DNA from: Kudoa neothunni
Taxonomy: Eukaryota; Cnidaria
Assembly (NCBI GenBank): GCA_964304625.1
Contig: OZ199838.1
Span: forward strand, 9,734,001-9,798,000
DNA length: 64,000 nucleotides
Reading direction: 5' to 3'
Part shown: in pieces, positions 1-17,000 of the stretch
Layout: the number at the start of each line of letters is the position of its first letter
Numbering within the stretch: the stretch's first letter is position 1
Program-made: the position numbers and the translations under genes
The notes under the pieces: generated by a model
The model's database searches: none
Told to the model about the DNA's origin: nothing
What the model saw: the letters and a program-made list of their open reading frames with translations, nothing else

Positions 1-3000
1 GTGTAGCGAATACGAGATTACCCAAAAGAACATTTCGTTCCAACAACTTTCCCATTGAATCTAATATCTCGTCAATATTACACTCTCATAACTACCAACT
101 CACTATTGGGGAGTTGGATAACCACATAGGTCGATTAAACATTATGTAGACAAAAAATAGATATTTCAATGTTATCCACATATTGTAGTTTTCATCTTCT
201 GGTCTAACATCATTTCTATCCATCAACTAAACAATACGAGTCATATAGTAGGGATTTGTACAAATACTAAAGTTACGTGTTCTATCACTGATTTGTATGA
301 TGCTTTATTGATATTCGAATAGATAGGATCATAGGAATTGTTAGGTAGACACTAGAAAACAATAAATTTAAATTATAAAATCAGTCCATTACCAAAATAT
401 TCTTCACGATAATTGTTGTCATTAAAATCTTCACTTTAACTGTTTTACAATAAATTTGATATTTTTATGTATAAAAATGAAAAATACGTGACACCACTTT
501 TAGTAGAATAATTTTCATAATATAATCCGTAAAAATCTATAAACACTCACAGCATCTTATCAAAAACCTACAAAATTTTACCTCTATAAATGGCAACATT
601 ATAGGAAATGCTAAGATTCGGCTGTTTTCTAACTGGTCCAATTTCTTATCACATTCAGTTAGAACCGCATTTATTATCTAACATCATAATAAAAGTAGAA
701 TGATAGTATCTAGCAATTACTATTGTGATTTTATCGTTGTGATCTGAATACACGTTTAAATTGTAGCTGTGACATAACTTGATCAGATGAGTGGATATAC
801 ACTCCTATATTATCACACAATTTTTGATGTAGAAATTAAACAAGCAAATCAAATACAATATTATCTTCGAGATTATTTAGATTGAATTCGGATACTATTT
901 TTTGTATCAGAGTACGTTGTTTGGTAAACTAGAATGAGTTATAATTTTAAAGGGATGTCTAAGATACATTTTTCCAATCCAATAATTGTTCTATATCTGG
1001 TTTGGTTAATTCAGCGGAATCACCTGTTTCGTTTTCATTTTTCTATAAGTTAATTTTTGATAATATTTTTTGAGATAAACTTACAGATAACAGTTTTCTG
1101 TACACTTTTTCAGAAATTGACATTCTAAATGACCGGTTCTTCAGCAATTAATTGAATTACAATCGTGACGTATCGTATATTTTCATCCCGATTCGATACT
1201 TAAAGATAAAAACAAATTGGTGGTTTGTTGTGTGATATTACGTTGTTCAATGCGATTTTTTAATCAATGCTAAAAGATTAAGATATAATGATATCTTTTA
1301 TTTGTTGAATACCATTTAATTAATTCATTCAATAGTCACTATATTTTATCGTAATTAATTTTAGATCTCCGATAATCACTCGTTTGAAAAAATGAATTAA
1401 TGGAGCCAAATATATTATGTATTCTAATTAAATGGAAAAAACTATAATTAAATATAATATATCTTGACTTGATTAATGTTAAATACAATATTAGAATACA
1501 AATTTTGACAAACTATTAATCTTTATTCTAAGATTCGTGTTATTTTGAGGTCTAACAATAATTATTCATTTATTATAATATTCCATGATAGTGAAAAAAA
1601 CTCCAATGAGAATAGCAATCTTAAAAAATTACGGCGTACACGATGTACAAAGCATTCCACGTGATTATCTTTGATGATACGCAGTGTCCATTGGCACGAA
1701 CATGTTAATTAGGCCGTTCCTTTAGTTTTATTTCACTTAAAGTAAAATTTAATACCATTATAAATACGATATAAGTATTTTTTTAAATTTTAAGGGTATG
1801 ATAGTATCAATTAAATATGAAATTACGTAATTATATGAAAATAATCTTGTCACACGAATAACGATTATTAAACAATTATTTGTAATATTTGCGTTTAAAT
1901 TTTAAGTCCATAACACTCAAAGACACGTAGATATTGTAACGTGATAAAACTTTCGTAATGGACACTAGTACAAGTTGAGAGAATGTTGAGAATAACAATA
2001 TTTTAGAAGTTTAATTATGACATCGTTATAAATAATCAGATTCCAGGTCTCACATAAGAGGTTTATTGGTTTATATTTGTTTTAGGATTAGTTCTTCCAA
2101 CTAGAATTAAACTCAAAGGTCGCCCCAAGGACTCATCTACTGCATTGATAGGAACATAAAAATCATCTTATTACACCAAATTTTTTTTTTCATTTAATAG
2201 AGAACCAAAAATTCGAGTAATTCTATTATTAACTGGAATAATATAATTCTTTTCAGAAAATCTTATTTGGTTTGTTAGCGTGGATGTCGCTGTTAAGGTT
2301 TTGAATCGAAAGACTATAATTGAGAAAAAAGAATAGACATTTTGTTGGACTACATAAGCGATGGAATACTTGATCCTAGAATTCCATTAGATAAGATACC
2401 CACTTATTTTAGCAAAGTTGCTCTTTTCAATCTTAAGCGATTTACAAACAAAAAACAACTGTTGAATATAGGGAAGATATCTGTAAAATAAATTTTTCAA
2501 ATGATGATTCAGTAATTGGTTATGACGTTTGTCTTGAATTGAGCCATTTGAAATGCCAAAGCATTAGCGTTAATCCAACACATAAGTATTGGCACTGTGA
2601 ACGATACAAAATGTCAGAGAATAAGACAGAAAAATATTTAGCTCTCGAACAATCTGTGGCTCTAAAAATAACGAAAATTTAGAGTATTAATCAAAAATAT
2701 AAACTTATCTACTATCTCATTCGGTTTTCTTCTTTTAAACGATACATGTCCTCTACGCTAATTATTGTTGTAAAGTTTTCTCATTTTCCTGACAACAACA
2801 TACGCAAAATTATGATAAACAAATTCCACTGCTAATATAATACGAATAGAAAATAATTAAATATTTCTTATAATTTTTGGTTCGTAATATCACCCTCCAT
2901 ATCTCGAAGATTAGGTGCAACTCCAAAGTACGATGTTAATGCAATATCAATAGTTATACTCTATAATATTTTATGCCAATTTACTGGGCATAAAAATAAT

Positions 3001-5937
3001 CTTTTAAAAAATACACCATCAAGATATATTTTGCTTTATTTTTGTGCATGCATTTATGTCCTATCCTTTATCCACTATATATAAAGTAGTATTGTCCGTG
3101 TGCCCTAAGTAAGCATGTGCGGAAAAAATTTCCATTATAGATAGATTTTTATGTAACTTTTATAGTTTAAGATAATTTAAAAACTCTCTCATTCGTTATT
3201 AGCCTTGCTAAAGTTCAAAATTAACGTAGGCAATTGTGTTGTCCTCGATGTTAGGTTTGTTAAGCGGATACGCGGTTTCAACTATAAAATATATCTGTTT
3301 ATTCACAGCGACATTTATCTATACTGTACTTCTGCAAGTTGTTTTGAACGTTTTTAGTGGTTCAGTCTTAAACTACATATACACGATTTCAAGATACATC
3401 TTATATCGTTTATCTATCTGTACGTTTAAAGTAGTTGTGTACATTTGGATATGTGCTTAAATACACTCCGTATTTTTGGAACTTTTAATATATTTGGTTT
3501 GATAAGTACACTTTAAAATTCCTATAGATGACATTTAATACAGAAAATATATGCAAATTTGCTAAGTTAATGAAGAATTGGAAACGTTTGTTGTAATCTG
3601 ATGGATTCACTCCTTACATACTGAAACTAGGTCCTCAAATTTCATTGTAGCGACCGTTAGACTTACTTATAAACGATAAGAGTTAATGTTGAGATTGACA
3701 TATTACTTTATCTAATTATTTAACATATTTTTGTTTATATTAAGAGTCTACACAACAGTTTTGATGAGGGAGAGTATAAAAATGTGTGTCGGATAAAAAT
3801 ATTAATTTGAGCAAAACAAATTAATTATCGTAAGTTATTATCGAGTTATTCAGGTTTTTCTACTTTCATTATCTCTCTAATAAGATCTCAATTTTTTACT
3901 ATGCCCATCACAGTCGTCAAAAGTACGATATATAAACAAAGATTTATCTAACCTTTCCTCAGGGCTAATCAAAAGAGTCTTATATTCCTTTATTTTTTTA
4001 CCGTATTCTTCTATGATGAAATTTTTTCAATCCCGTGCGAAGCTGGGCAGTTCGCGCTAGTTATTAATAAATAATTTCATGTCTTTTCTGATAAATTCAA
4101 CATAAATGAATCTTATAGATTTGATACCCATTTATTAATAATTCCATTCATGATATATAGTTCAATAATACAATTTTAATATTTCTTTAAGCGGGAAAAA
4201 AACTAAAGCAATGTTCTAATTAACATGTTCTGCAATAGTCAATGCCTAGATGATAAACTATATTTATTAGTGCGTTAATATGAAAGTCAATCTAACGATT
4301 TATTTTTAAATTTTTTGGAACATTAAAATCAGATGCATTTTGAAGATAATTATAATCTCTCTTGTGATTTAATGACGTCTCATATTTGTAAGAGTCAGAA
4401 CCATAATATAATTTTAGCTCCTACAATAGGTGGCCGGCCGATTTGATACATTCCTTTTGGGGTCATGAATTAAGTGTGTAATATGGGCTTCAGCCAATTT
4501 TACACTAGGGCTGCCAAGGCTTGGGGTTCTTTAGTTTTTTACGAAATCATTGAGTTTAATTGAAAACCTGTAAACATTGAATAATAACGAATAATTTTTT
4601 ATGTTAGACATTAGTATTTATGCCATTAATAATGTAACCTATTCAGATTATGGAATGCAGAGCTTAAACAAACATTTAAGATATTGAACGACAGCACATT
4701 AAATAGTTTAGCGCGACATGATTACACGATTACTCAGGAAACATAGTCGCACATTAGTAGAAAATTTAAACGTTTTTCGAAGTGTATCTTGAACCATAAA
4801 GTAATTAATTGTGAGAATATTGATCTGTATGAGACATTAATTATGAGTGGGTGTTCTCGCCAAAAAATAGCAGTAATACAACGATAAATTTAAATTTAAT
4901 ATCTAAAGGCGTAATTATACAATCGGAAGAAGATTAAAACTTTAATAGATACAATTCTGCCTGTTGCACTTTAAACTAGCGTTTTTCTCGACCTTTGGGT
5001 TTTTATTTAAATTTGGTTTTGTTGTATCCCCATTCTTGTTTTTTTAAACTCTGCTGACAACCCCGTTTTACACGGTGGCACATGCGCACAACAACTAATC
5101 CCTATTTTGGGAATGTAACAGAAAAAATTGACCTACTTTTTATTGATATAATACAATTGAATAAAACTTCTGTACCATACAAAAAAACTAAGTGACACTC
5201 AAGTTCACTTTTTGAAAAATCATTTTTCTCGATTATAACATAAGTATCAATTTCCAATTTTAACGATAATCGAAACGATCTAAAATTTTTTAAACCAATG
5301 AGAAAATTTAATTTTTTTTCGGAGAATGTCATTTAAGATTGTTATATTAGATATGTAGTAATGTTTCGCAGTATATATTTTAACGTTTTTAATGGGAAAT
5401 TTTCAAATTATTTATTATTTTGTATTTTTCTTCGAATTTTCTTATATTTTTACCATTGCTTGTCACCTGTATTTCTAATTCTTCTGGGAATAATGTCACA
5501 ATGATCGACAGAGTTCTTGAAAAAAGTGTGCAAACTCGGTACATGATCTAATTTTTGATATATATTTTTCACCATTTACAGTTAATTATTTGAACAAAAA
5601 TTTAACTTAAGTTGAACACATTTGTGTATATAAACACTGGAAGCATTTAAAATTACAATTAAATAACTTTACACAAAGTGTGCAAAATCGATTGCCGACT
5701 GTATTATGATAGTTGGGAATTTACCAGCTCAGATATCACAAACGTGTGATTTATTAATCTCCAAGGAATTAAATTTCCAATTTAACGCACAAATATATGA
5801 AGCTAAAGCTGAGCTGACAATGTATTAAAGAAATATACTTGTAATAAACAATAAGTTAAAATCAAAAAAATAGTTGAACATAATTTTACAACAAATATAG
5901 CTATGGATATAAGTATTTATATGAAGTTTGAATATTG
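1..5937. other. No recognisable gene
   Basis: This AT-rich stretch holds only short open frames with low-complexity or hydrophobic translations and no family resemblance. The ORF at 3236-3460 (74 codons) starts with a non-ATG codon and looks like chance. A GC-rich island near 4429-4450 contains a GGCCGGCC core also seen at the right end of the MITE near 27.9 kb, but I could not define element ends here. Nothing else is supported. Confidence 0.6.
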
Positions 5938-8393
<2,456 letters not shown>

Positions 8394-8457
8394 CCAGAGA
8401 GTCTCACAATAAGAATAAACCGAAAGGCACTACACAAAGTAAAGTATGAGACGCGCC

Positions 8458-8464
8458 TGCGCAT
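8458..8464. promoter_or_regulatory. NRF-1-like TGCGCAT core upstream of U2AF
   Basis: A TGCGCAT heptamer in a short GC-rich patch lies 65 bp upstream of the U2AF ATG. Similar GCATGCGC-type cores sit near the starts of the THUMPD1/NDPK pair and the 4E-T-like gene. The resemblance to the animal NRF-1 palindrome is known biology; function here is inference. Confidence 0.35.
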
Positions 8465-11400
8465 ACTTCCAAAAATACATGCTGACTGGTGTTATCGTCT
8501 ACCTTTTGTAAACTAATTTGATTAGTTTAAAAAATGAATCATTTTATTTAAAGTGGAATTTTAATTGTTAATTGCGATTACAACATACAGAATCGAATCA
8601 AAAATAACATGCCGACGATAAAAAGAATTGAAAAATTGGTGATTTATGCAAAATTTTAATCATTGAATTTTGTTTCATAATTTTCTATCCTATTATTATG
8701 AGAGGATTTTAAAAACGGTCTTATTCTAATTGATGCTCTGACTCGTTGATATTCGCAAAACTTGGACGGGTTACAGTCAACATGGTGGACTGTAATATTT
8801 ATTAATAGATTTATTTTGAACTTTGAACTTAAAATTTCAATTAGAATTACTATCGTTTAGTTCTTTAAAAAAGACCTGAAAAGATAATAATCAATAATTC
8901 TTCATTTTCTGTGAATCAAAGAAATATAATCAAGATATTAAAAATATATTTCTATTGACCTACAAAAGTTTGATCTTAAGTATTGTGTACGATTAAGATA
9001 CTTTTATTTTTAATTCTCATGGCTCCTTTTTATAGGAAACAGGTGCACTTTGTTATTATATTTTTCTTTGATTTATTCTAACTGGACCACTAAGAGTAGT
9101 ATGCGCCAGAAATATTTGAATACAAAGAACTACTGATTATGGATTAAATATATATGAACTGGGGGACATTCCGATTTTTAATTTCACGAGTGCTGATGAC
9201 AAAAATTCCTCATATACTCACTTCTGGCATGTATAACATTTAGAGATATTTATTGGTACTTATTATGGAAATGATTTAACAAATAATTGTTAGGGGGAAA
9301 CAAAATTTGAAACTTCTGCTGCGAGAAAAATAATTTACTATGAAAACCTTACATTCGTGAATATATAGTGATATATTATTAAGAGCTTTTAAAAAATAAA
9401 ATTTTAAACCGCTAAATATGGCTTTTATCGGTGCCTTTATGTAGTAGTGATACAAAAAAGGGGTCCAGCTTGTGAAATTAGATAATTTATATTAGGAAGA
9501 ACTTTTATCTATCACAAGTTCAAGAAAATTTGTACTCTATGTTCATAATAGCAAACACTTATGCATTGCGTTATCTATAGGATCACATAAGTTGTTCTGC
9601 CCTAATTTTGGGGGAATAAATGGTATTTTACTTGCTCTACCGAAATATTAATATATATTTTTTTAACGAGATATTTTGTTGATAGATATAGGATTTTGGA
9701 TTATAACACCTTAGTTTTTTTTACAAATTTATTTTTAATATCTATCAAAGCTGCTATTCATTTTAGATGTTATCATTGTGATAAACAAATTAAAGTTGAT
9801 ACGCTACGTATTGTGTACAAAATTATTTTATTCCATAAAAATGACTATTATTAAATTATTAATATATTGTAGAAACAAATATTTTACAAATATCAAATTA
9901 ACGATATTTTTATTTAGCTCTTTTACAAGGTATGTGACAAACTGGCACTTCTCGTAAACTATCAAATAATTGCTGGAGATGAGAAATTTAAGATATTATC
10001 CACCTTAGAAAATATAGGAAATGTAAAAAATTTCGATTTTGTATATTTTTGTGAAGATTCATCGTATAAAATTAAAGTCTTGCAGAATTTTTTATCCTAC
10101 GCAGCTACATGAAATGTATTTAGGACGCTGTAATGAAGATGTCGACAAGAAAGGAAAACGGTGATAGTTACCAGTTTAGGTGCACAGATAATAAAAACAA
10201 CGACACAATGGGAAAATAACATTTTAAAGTTTTCCAAACTTTCTTTTTGGGAATGTTTCCTTTTTATGGTTTACGTTGTTCAAGATTGAACGTTTGTTTA
10301 TGACAAATTTCAATTTTATTTCAACATAGAAACATATGCTATTATATTCTAGTAGAAAGGTATTATTTGGAATTTATTGACCTCAAAACATGATGAAAAA
10401 TTCCCAAAAATTGACACGAAAGAGTTGTACAAATTAATAAAACCAATATCCGCAAAATAATAATATAATTTTGTAATAATACTGAAGAATCAACGGAATT
10501 AGATGCTAGTCCGAGTGGATTTAAATGGAAACTGCTTTCTGACAATCTACCATCTCAGAAATCAAAATGTTCTTGAATAATACTTACCAATAATAATGAA
10601 GAGGGTTCAGCAATGTAGGCAGATCCTTTGGCGGAGTAAAACTCACCCGAAAATTAATGTTTTTTCATGGAAAAGTGATTCATAAAAGGAGATTTGTTTC
10701 GAAAGAAGCGATTCATACTAAATGAATCGAATTTACCTGGGTAGTCCTCAAACGTGAATAAAACAACGTGATCAACTAGAGTTCTGAAAGTTGGTTGTAA
10801 TATATACAATTTTTATGGAGGAAACAGTATAAAATAAATAATTGAGTACCCTGTATATATATATATATATACAATGGTTCAATATTCAAGGTAATATTGT
10901 AGCAATTTAACAGGGAAGTTTATTTGTACCAAGGTTTGTCACATATACTGTAAAACAGCTTTTAAAAATTGAATTAGATGAATGTGATATAAAACAATTA
11001 TGTTGTGCGCACATAATAACTTATTGAAGAAATTCCTAAAGAAGGTTATCTTTATAGTTAACCAATTGTTGATTTCTTTAAACAATAAGAATATAATATA
11101 AAGAGAATAAAGTTCTTTGTGGCGAGAATGCTGCCTTTAATCTAAATATCACATCTAACTGGAGAGTTAGAACAATGATGCACATGATTTTCTGCCAATT
11201 CCAGAAGGCATATTAGTTAGCATTATTAAATTAATTATGGCGCGACGGAAAATTAAAATTTTAGATATTCTATATAATTAATGAGATTGGTATAAAGACA
11301 ACCTAAAAAATAGTAATAAAGATTACAAGTTTCGAAAAATGGTGTTACAATATAAAAAAGAAAGAATATACGTTATTTCTAAGAGTGTTTGTTTTACTGA

Positions 11401-12496
11401 TTTATTATTTACTTGAATCATATTCACAAGATGATTTAAAATATTTTCCTTCGGGTGTGTACTCACACAAATTTATTGAAAATGATAAGTGAGTAGATTA
11501 ACGTAGTTATAAACTGTAATAATTCTTCATTTACAATGGGGTTTTTAATTTTACATTCCAAATAAATAAGTTTGTAAATGAATTAAAATATGAATCTTCA
11601 ATAAAATGCAACTTAATGGTAAAATAAATCCCTAATTTTTGAAATAAAAAAGGTATGTGATAATTAAAATTAAGTTTTTCATAGGGGGTTTTCGAAAAAA
11701 GTTATTTAAAGAATAAGTTTATGGTTTATAATATTATTCTTATTTATTCTAGATCTACTGTTAAGTTGAGTATTTTATTAGTTATTAAGATAATTAAGTC
11801 ATCGAAGTTGAAGAACATCTTAAAAAACGCAAATTTGTATGGTTACATGATTTCTGGAATAAATAACACCAATCGATCAAAATATACCTTGTCATTAACT
11901 AATACAAACGTAAAATACATAAGTTAATGTCTGATTAGATTTACAGTGCTTTTTTAAAAGATTGCCACTCCTCCTAGTATTCTGACCTCAAAAGCGATTT
12001 TTATCAAACTTACAATAATTATTTTTGGAATAAAGTAATTAAAGCTTCTTTAATTTTTTATACTATCAAATATATTGTTTGAAATACTCATACATAGTTA
12101 TGAATATATGTGAAAACGAAAATACTATTCCGAATTACTTCTGTCGTTAATCCGACCAAAAAATTAGCAACATAGGGGTCAATTCTTTGTTACAATTCAT
12201 AATATATGTTAAAAATATCAGTATTTATTAATTATTATTTATACTAAAAAATTTTCGCGTTTACAGATATAAATATTGTAGTCAGTCTAACTTTTAATTT
12301 ATAAAAAAATATTTAATTCTTAAATAATGAAAAATAATAAACTCTGATTTAGATATTCAGATTGTAACACTATATAATAAATATTAATTTATACAACAGC
12401 GATGAAATCTCCCGTTTATGAAATCTGACAATAACTAAATATGTTGATAATAGTATTCAATAAAATATTGTAAAAAATATTAAAATAATATTTGAA
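8465..12496. other. Intergenic, no recognisable gene
   Basis: About 4 kb of AT-rich sequence between the divergently placed 5' end of U2AF and the 3' end of the Kunitz gene. It holds an 18-nt TA dinucleotide run (10854-10871) and chance ORFs with low-complexity translations, for example 10363-10545 and 11721-11927. I see no family signal. Confidence 0.6.
10854..10871. repeat. (TA)9 microsatellite
   Basis: Nine uninterrupted TA dinucleotides. Confidence 0.9.
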
Positions 12497-14058
12497 CTAT
12501 TTCTTATTTTCTAGGAATTGTTGGCTTAATTCGTTTGGGCCTGATTTAACAGAGCTTCTCCCCGCCCTTTCTTCTGTTTCCTGCTCCCCAGTTGTTTCTG
12601 TTTTTGTTTCCCCTTCCACAGTTGCTATAAAATAATTAGTAGCTTATAAAAGATTTAAATAAAATATAAAAGTACTGGTTTCTTCTGCCTCTTCTGGTTC
12701 TAGTCGTTCTACTGCATAATCAACGTCTTCAACAGATGTCTTCTTATCCGTGCAAACCGCTTCGCATTCGGCCTTGGTATCAAAACGATTGTCGTTCCCA
12801 CCTATCCCTTTGAACGTAAATTTGTAGCACTTCCCATGTTCGTGGTTATAATAGTATTTTAATAGATGAAGTTGACCTTCCCCTTGATCTTGATTTTCAA
12901 CACACAAATTAGTGGCAATATTTTGATGATTTTTGCTTGTGCTATCATTATCTATAAATTGAGGATGATATTCATATGATAGCAGTTGAAAATAGCTCAC
13001 TTGAAGGACAGGTTCCAATACATTCGTTATATGTCTCAAACGTATTTTCATTTTCTTCAATGAGACAATCGTTAGCAAGGAATGAAGTGCACATATGTTT
13101 AAATGTGTCAAAATAATATCGTTCGATTATTTTTCCTGTGCAGTGGCCGTTCCTTGGTTGACTTTTGCATTTAGGATTTTCGGTTAAGTTATCACCTATT
13201 ACAACATTTTTAAACTCGATATGTTTACAAACTAATGGATATCTTACTAAAGCATGTTTGGACGCAATCGGTTAGTGTGGGGAAAATTCCACTTTGAGAG
13301 GTCATATTACTTTTTACATTAATATGGATACATCTTCTCTTAGAATGATCAGCAACAACAACAGTTCTAGCTTCTGTCTCATTCATCGAGGCTTGTTGAA
13401 ACAAAACATCGGTTTCACACAACTTTTTCTCATAACTAGCGGTGTTTTGAGCTAAAAGTATATAGTTCGATGGCATATCCATCAACATCTCTTACGTAAG
13501 CATATTTTTGCACAATCTTCATAATTTTTGAAGTTGTTAGGGGAAGTTTTGCATCCTTTGTAAATGAACGGTTCGCATGAATATACCTTTGGAAGTGATT
13601 CCACTTGCTCAACCTTCATATAGTATCTTGTTTCTTCAGTGCCACTCGTGCAATTCGTTGAAGCTGGTGCTGCTGAAGAAGTTTTCAAGCCATTTACAAT
13701 AGCCTTACATTCATCAATTTGTTCCTTCCTTGTGAAACTTTCTAGAGAATGAATTAGACGCAATATTGTGCTCGTCAGTACTGTGAGCCTCACATTCTTC
13801 AAGACTTTTAAAATTGTTAAAATTAAGACCTTTTCCGTTATAAGTGAACTCTGTACATACTCCACTTTCTTTTTTCACATACCATCTTTGTGGCTTATCA
13901 TAGCCAGTTAATGCCACATTTTTACTCTCTTCATGTTCGTAGGAATCAAGAGACAGTTCTGGAATATGTTACTTAAAGACACAGATGAAGCAAACATTAC
14001 CTCCAAAGACACTGGATACAAAGAATAAATTAAAGAGAAATAATAAATTAGTTTTCAT
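12497..14058 (-). CDS. Secreted five-domain Kunitz-type protein
   Basis: Exons: 14001-14058, 13782-13958, 13496-13741, 13248-13451, 13001-13195, 12676-12951, 12497-12624; 1284 nt, 427 residues, introns 40-52 bp. Exon 1 encodes a hydrophobic signal peptide (MKTNLLFLFNLFFVSSVFG). Five Kunitz/BPTI-like modules follow, roughly one per exon. D2 (ending YKGC..., EDCAKIC) and D4 (KCKSQPRNGHC to ECIGTC) carry all six cysteines; D4 has Thr just after Cys2, the P1 position. D3 and D5 lack the Cys14-Cys38 pair (BPTI numbering), and D1 keeps only Cys30-Cys51, with Lys where Cys55 is expected. The tail is Glu/Thr-rich and probably disordered. Known family role: inhibition of serine proteases through the loop held by Cys14-Cys38. 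By inference D2 and D4 could inhibit while D1, D3 and D5 probably do not. Upstream sequence shows no obvious promoter motif. Confidence 0.93.
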
Positions 14059-17000
14059 AACACTGCGAATTATACTGTGAATCGAAGACGAACACTATGA
14101 ATATAAACGAAAAATTACTAAATCGTCATTGTATAAAAGTTATTTTATCAGTGACGTTACAAATTAAAAAATATGATCAGTAAATAAATGTATATGTCGT
14201 TAAAAAATCTACTATCCTTAGAAAAGAAACAAATTTTAATTATTTCGAGAAACAACGCTGATCACTCTTAATTTTATTCATTATACAGTTGAATGTTGAA
14301 TGGCATTTATAGGTAACTCATTGAATGAATCCGACTTTTAAGAAGATCACGGTAGAGTCTGTAAAGAAATATTACGCATTTAATTTTTAAACGATGCCTC
14401 ACAGCAGTCACATTATAAATATTAACAGTCTGATTTTATAATATTAAATGCAGTTTTAGAGATTATAAACTTATTATGCGACGATAATACTAAAATTTTG
14501 TCTCTAAAATTAATAAATTAAGAAATGTATTAAAAATTTTTATCCTGCATTTTTAATATCCCTGAAAAATTATGACAGCACTTTATAACAAACGCGATAT
14601 TTGTATAGTTATAGTATTTATTACATGATCAATAGGAATATGAAGTAAAAAAATTGGAGGTTAAAGAAATACATCAGAACAGTCATAGTAATTTCTCCCA
14701 GGACCTCCACAAGAACAAGTGATGTATTAATCACTAGATTAAACTATTCAATACAATAATCAATAAGTAATTGAACAAAAATGGATGATAATAATAAATA
14801 GGAATATAATAAGCTTTGTTATGAGGATTTAGATTATTTAAGTCTCAATAGATTGAGCAGCCTGTAGAATAGGATTAAGCTTAAGACTCCCATGTGTGTC
14901 TGTATAAACATGGGCTAGAATTTTAATGAGGTTGAAAATTGCATAAATTAGTTCGAAAATGTTAAAATAACACCATGGTTACTGTGAATTATGAGTAACA
15001 ACAATAATCGTGAAAATAAAAAAATTGAAATATACTGATAAAATAAGCAGATAGTTATTTTTGTTGTTACTGAAAGCGGATGACTATGTGTGTAAAAATA
15101 TATTTGTTTGGCGAAGAAAAAAAATAAAATAACCTCAATATCTTTAAAATACATTCAGGGTGGCATAAAACTGCAATATCCCCATTACATTATTAATAAT
15201 TTATTTCAATAGTAATTAGTTGGTTAATTTAATGGGAAATAAAGTATTCGTCGGCATAAAATGATGAATTCATTTGAATGACTATGATGAATAGTGTGTT
15301 TGCTGTGCTTAATTGTTCGTGTAAGAGCTTTAGTTATCGCCTAAGAATAGGAATTATTATCACACGTAAATAAGGTCATAATACATTTGGAGCAGTCAGT
15401 TATTGCTATCTTTGCAGAGACACAGCTTCCACGCTTTTATGTAACACCAAAAACAACTAATCAAATGGATATATTAATACGAATATTTACAGATTTTTAT
15501 TAGCCCTATTAACACAAAAACTCACTCAAGATAATAGCCACAATCGGAGAAACTATCAACAAATCTACTACACCAACCAGGAAAAGGTCAATGGGTAACA
15601 CTAAATCGTCACATAAACTCACCATATTCACATCAAATATTGGCTCACTTTTTCCCTACGTAACTGACCTATTAGCTAGAATAAATTGGTATATATTTTA
15701 TGATAGGATGAAAACTTAGCCAATCGATGGATACAGCACATATTCTCGGTAAAAACATCATAATATTTATACAAAATATATATAAATATATGCATATATG
15801 GGGAAATACTAAAATTATAATAAATTGGAGATAAATTAAAAATGGGGTCATTGTAATAGATTGTCAACGAAAAAGGTCCAGAATTATTTGTACTACATTT
15901 ACAAGAGTTTGGCCATAAGCATCATCTAGATAAAAGCGAATGTGTCAAATTGGTCAAGTAGATAAATCTTAATTTCATTTAAAAATATAAAAAATTTTAG
16001 TGCGGTGAGAGAAAATTTTCTAAAAATATTTGACAACATGATAATGTTTTCAGATCTGAATGCTGATGATAGCACTAAATATACGGTAATTCATTTGAAC
16101 ATAAATTAGTAGAAAATAATTTTTCCAATGTCTTATTTTGTAGGCGTTATGCAGTGTGTATTTCTGGAAATCTTCATTAAAGGTTGAATTTTACGATTTT
16201 GAAAGTATTTGTTTGTAGTAGTTCTCCTCTTAAACAGTTATGTAGCAAAAACCTACACTCTTCATAACTCTCAAAATTTCCCAGTAAAACTGCGTTAAAT
16301 ATGAATAAATTTTGGTTATTCAAAATTAAATTTAAAAAATAGAAATATCAATATGAAAGTGATGATGTTGAATCTCCAGCTAAGCGCATAAAATTTGATA
16401 TTGACTTATTTCCATTGGTAATATTTGTAACAAATGACAAAGTTAAATATTTCTACCCCTTAGAAAAAGTATTCCAGGAAAGGATTTATCGCTGTTAAGA
16501 TGAGAATATCCGACGACAGTAACACAGCGTCATCTCTGTATATTTGTTTACCTATTTACAATCTCTATAAGAAAATACGTTTGGTATTATATAGAATAAT
16601 CAATGAGTACACTTTTATAAATTTACACCTTATTCACGACCTCACTTTCAATGTGAAACTTGATCATGTGGATGTAATCTCCTTGAATACGGTAAGATGG
16701 TAAGTTTAAAATTTAGGCACCCAATGAATATTCATCTTTCCGAAGACAGCAGCTTACATATATTCTTGATTGGTATGTCTAATAGATTATTTTCCAACAC
16801 ACAATTATACCACGGCTTAATACGTTGAATAGGTTGAAACAACATAATTCGTCGAATAATGTAATTGCTGGTGATTTCAATTTCCGATCACATTGCTACA
16901 CTCTCGCCAATGTATATTCTTTGTGATAAGCTATTGGATTTAATTGGCATTATTCGTTAAGGCATTATTGTCGAATAGCGCCGTTTTTAGTGGCCTAGAT

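Noticed and set aside
3236-3460. 74-codon hydrophobic ORF on the plus strand
   Set aside because: Non-ATG start, low-complexity hydrophobic translation, no family resemblance, no splice context.
4429-4540. GC-rich patch with GGCCGGCC and a CTAGGGCTGCCAAGG-like end
   Set aside because: Shares about 12 bases with the right end of the 27.4-27.9 kb MITE, but no paired termini could be defined.
13714-13782. Stop codon after a Kunitz D1 frame suggesting a truncated gene
   Set aside because: A 40-bp GT-AG intron at 13742-13781 removes it and restores the frame into D2.
16855-16905. VIAGDFNFRSH reading that resembles the AGDFN block of LINE endonucleases
   Set aside because: Isolated match without the other endonuclease or reverse-transcriptase blocks; likely chance.
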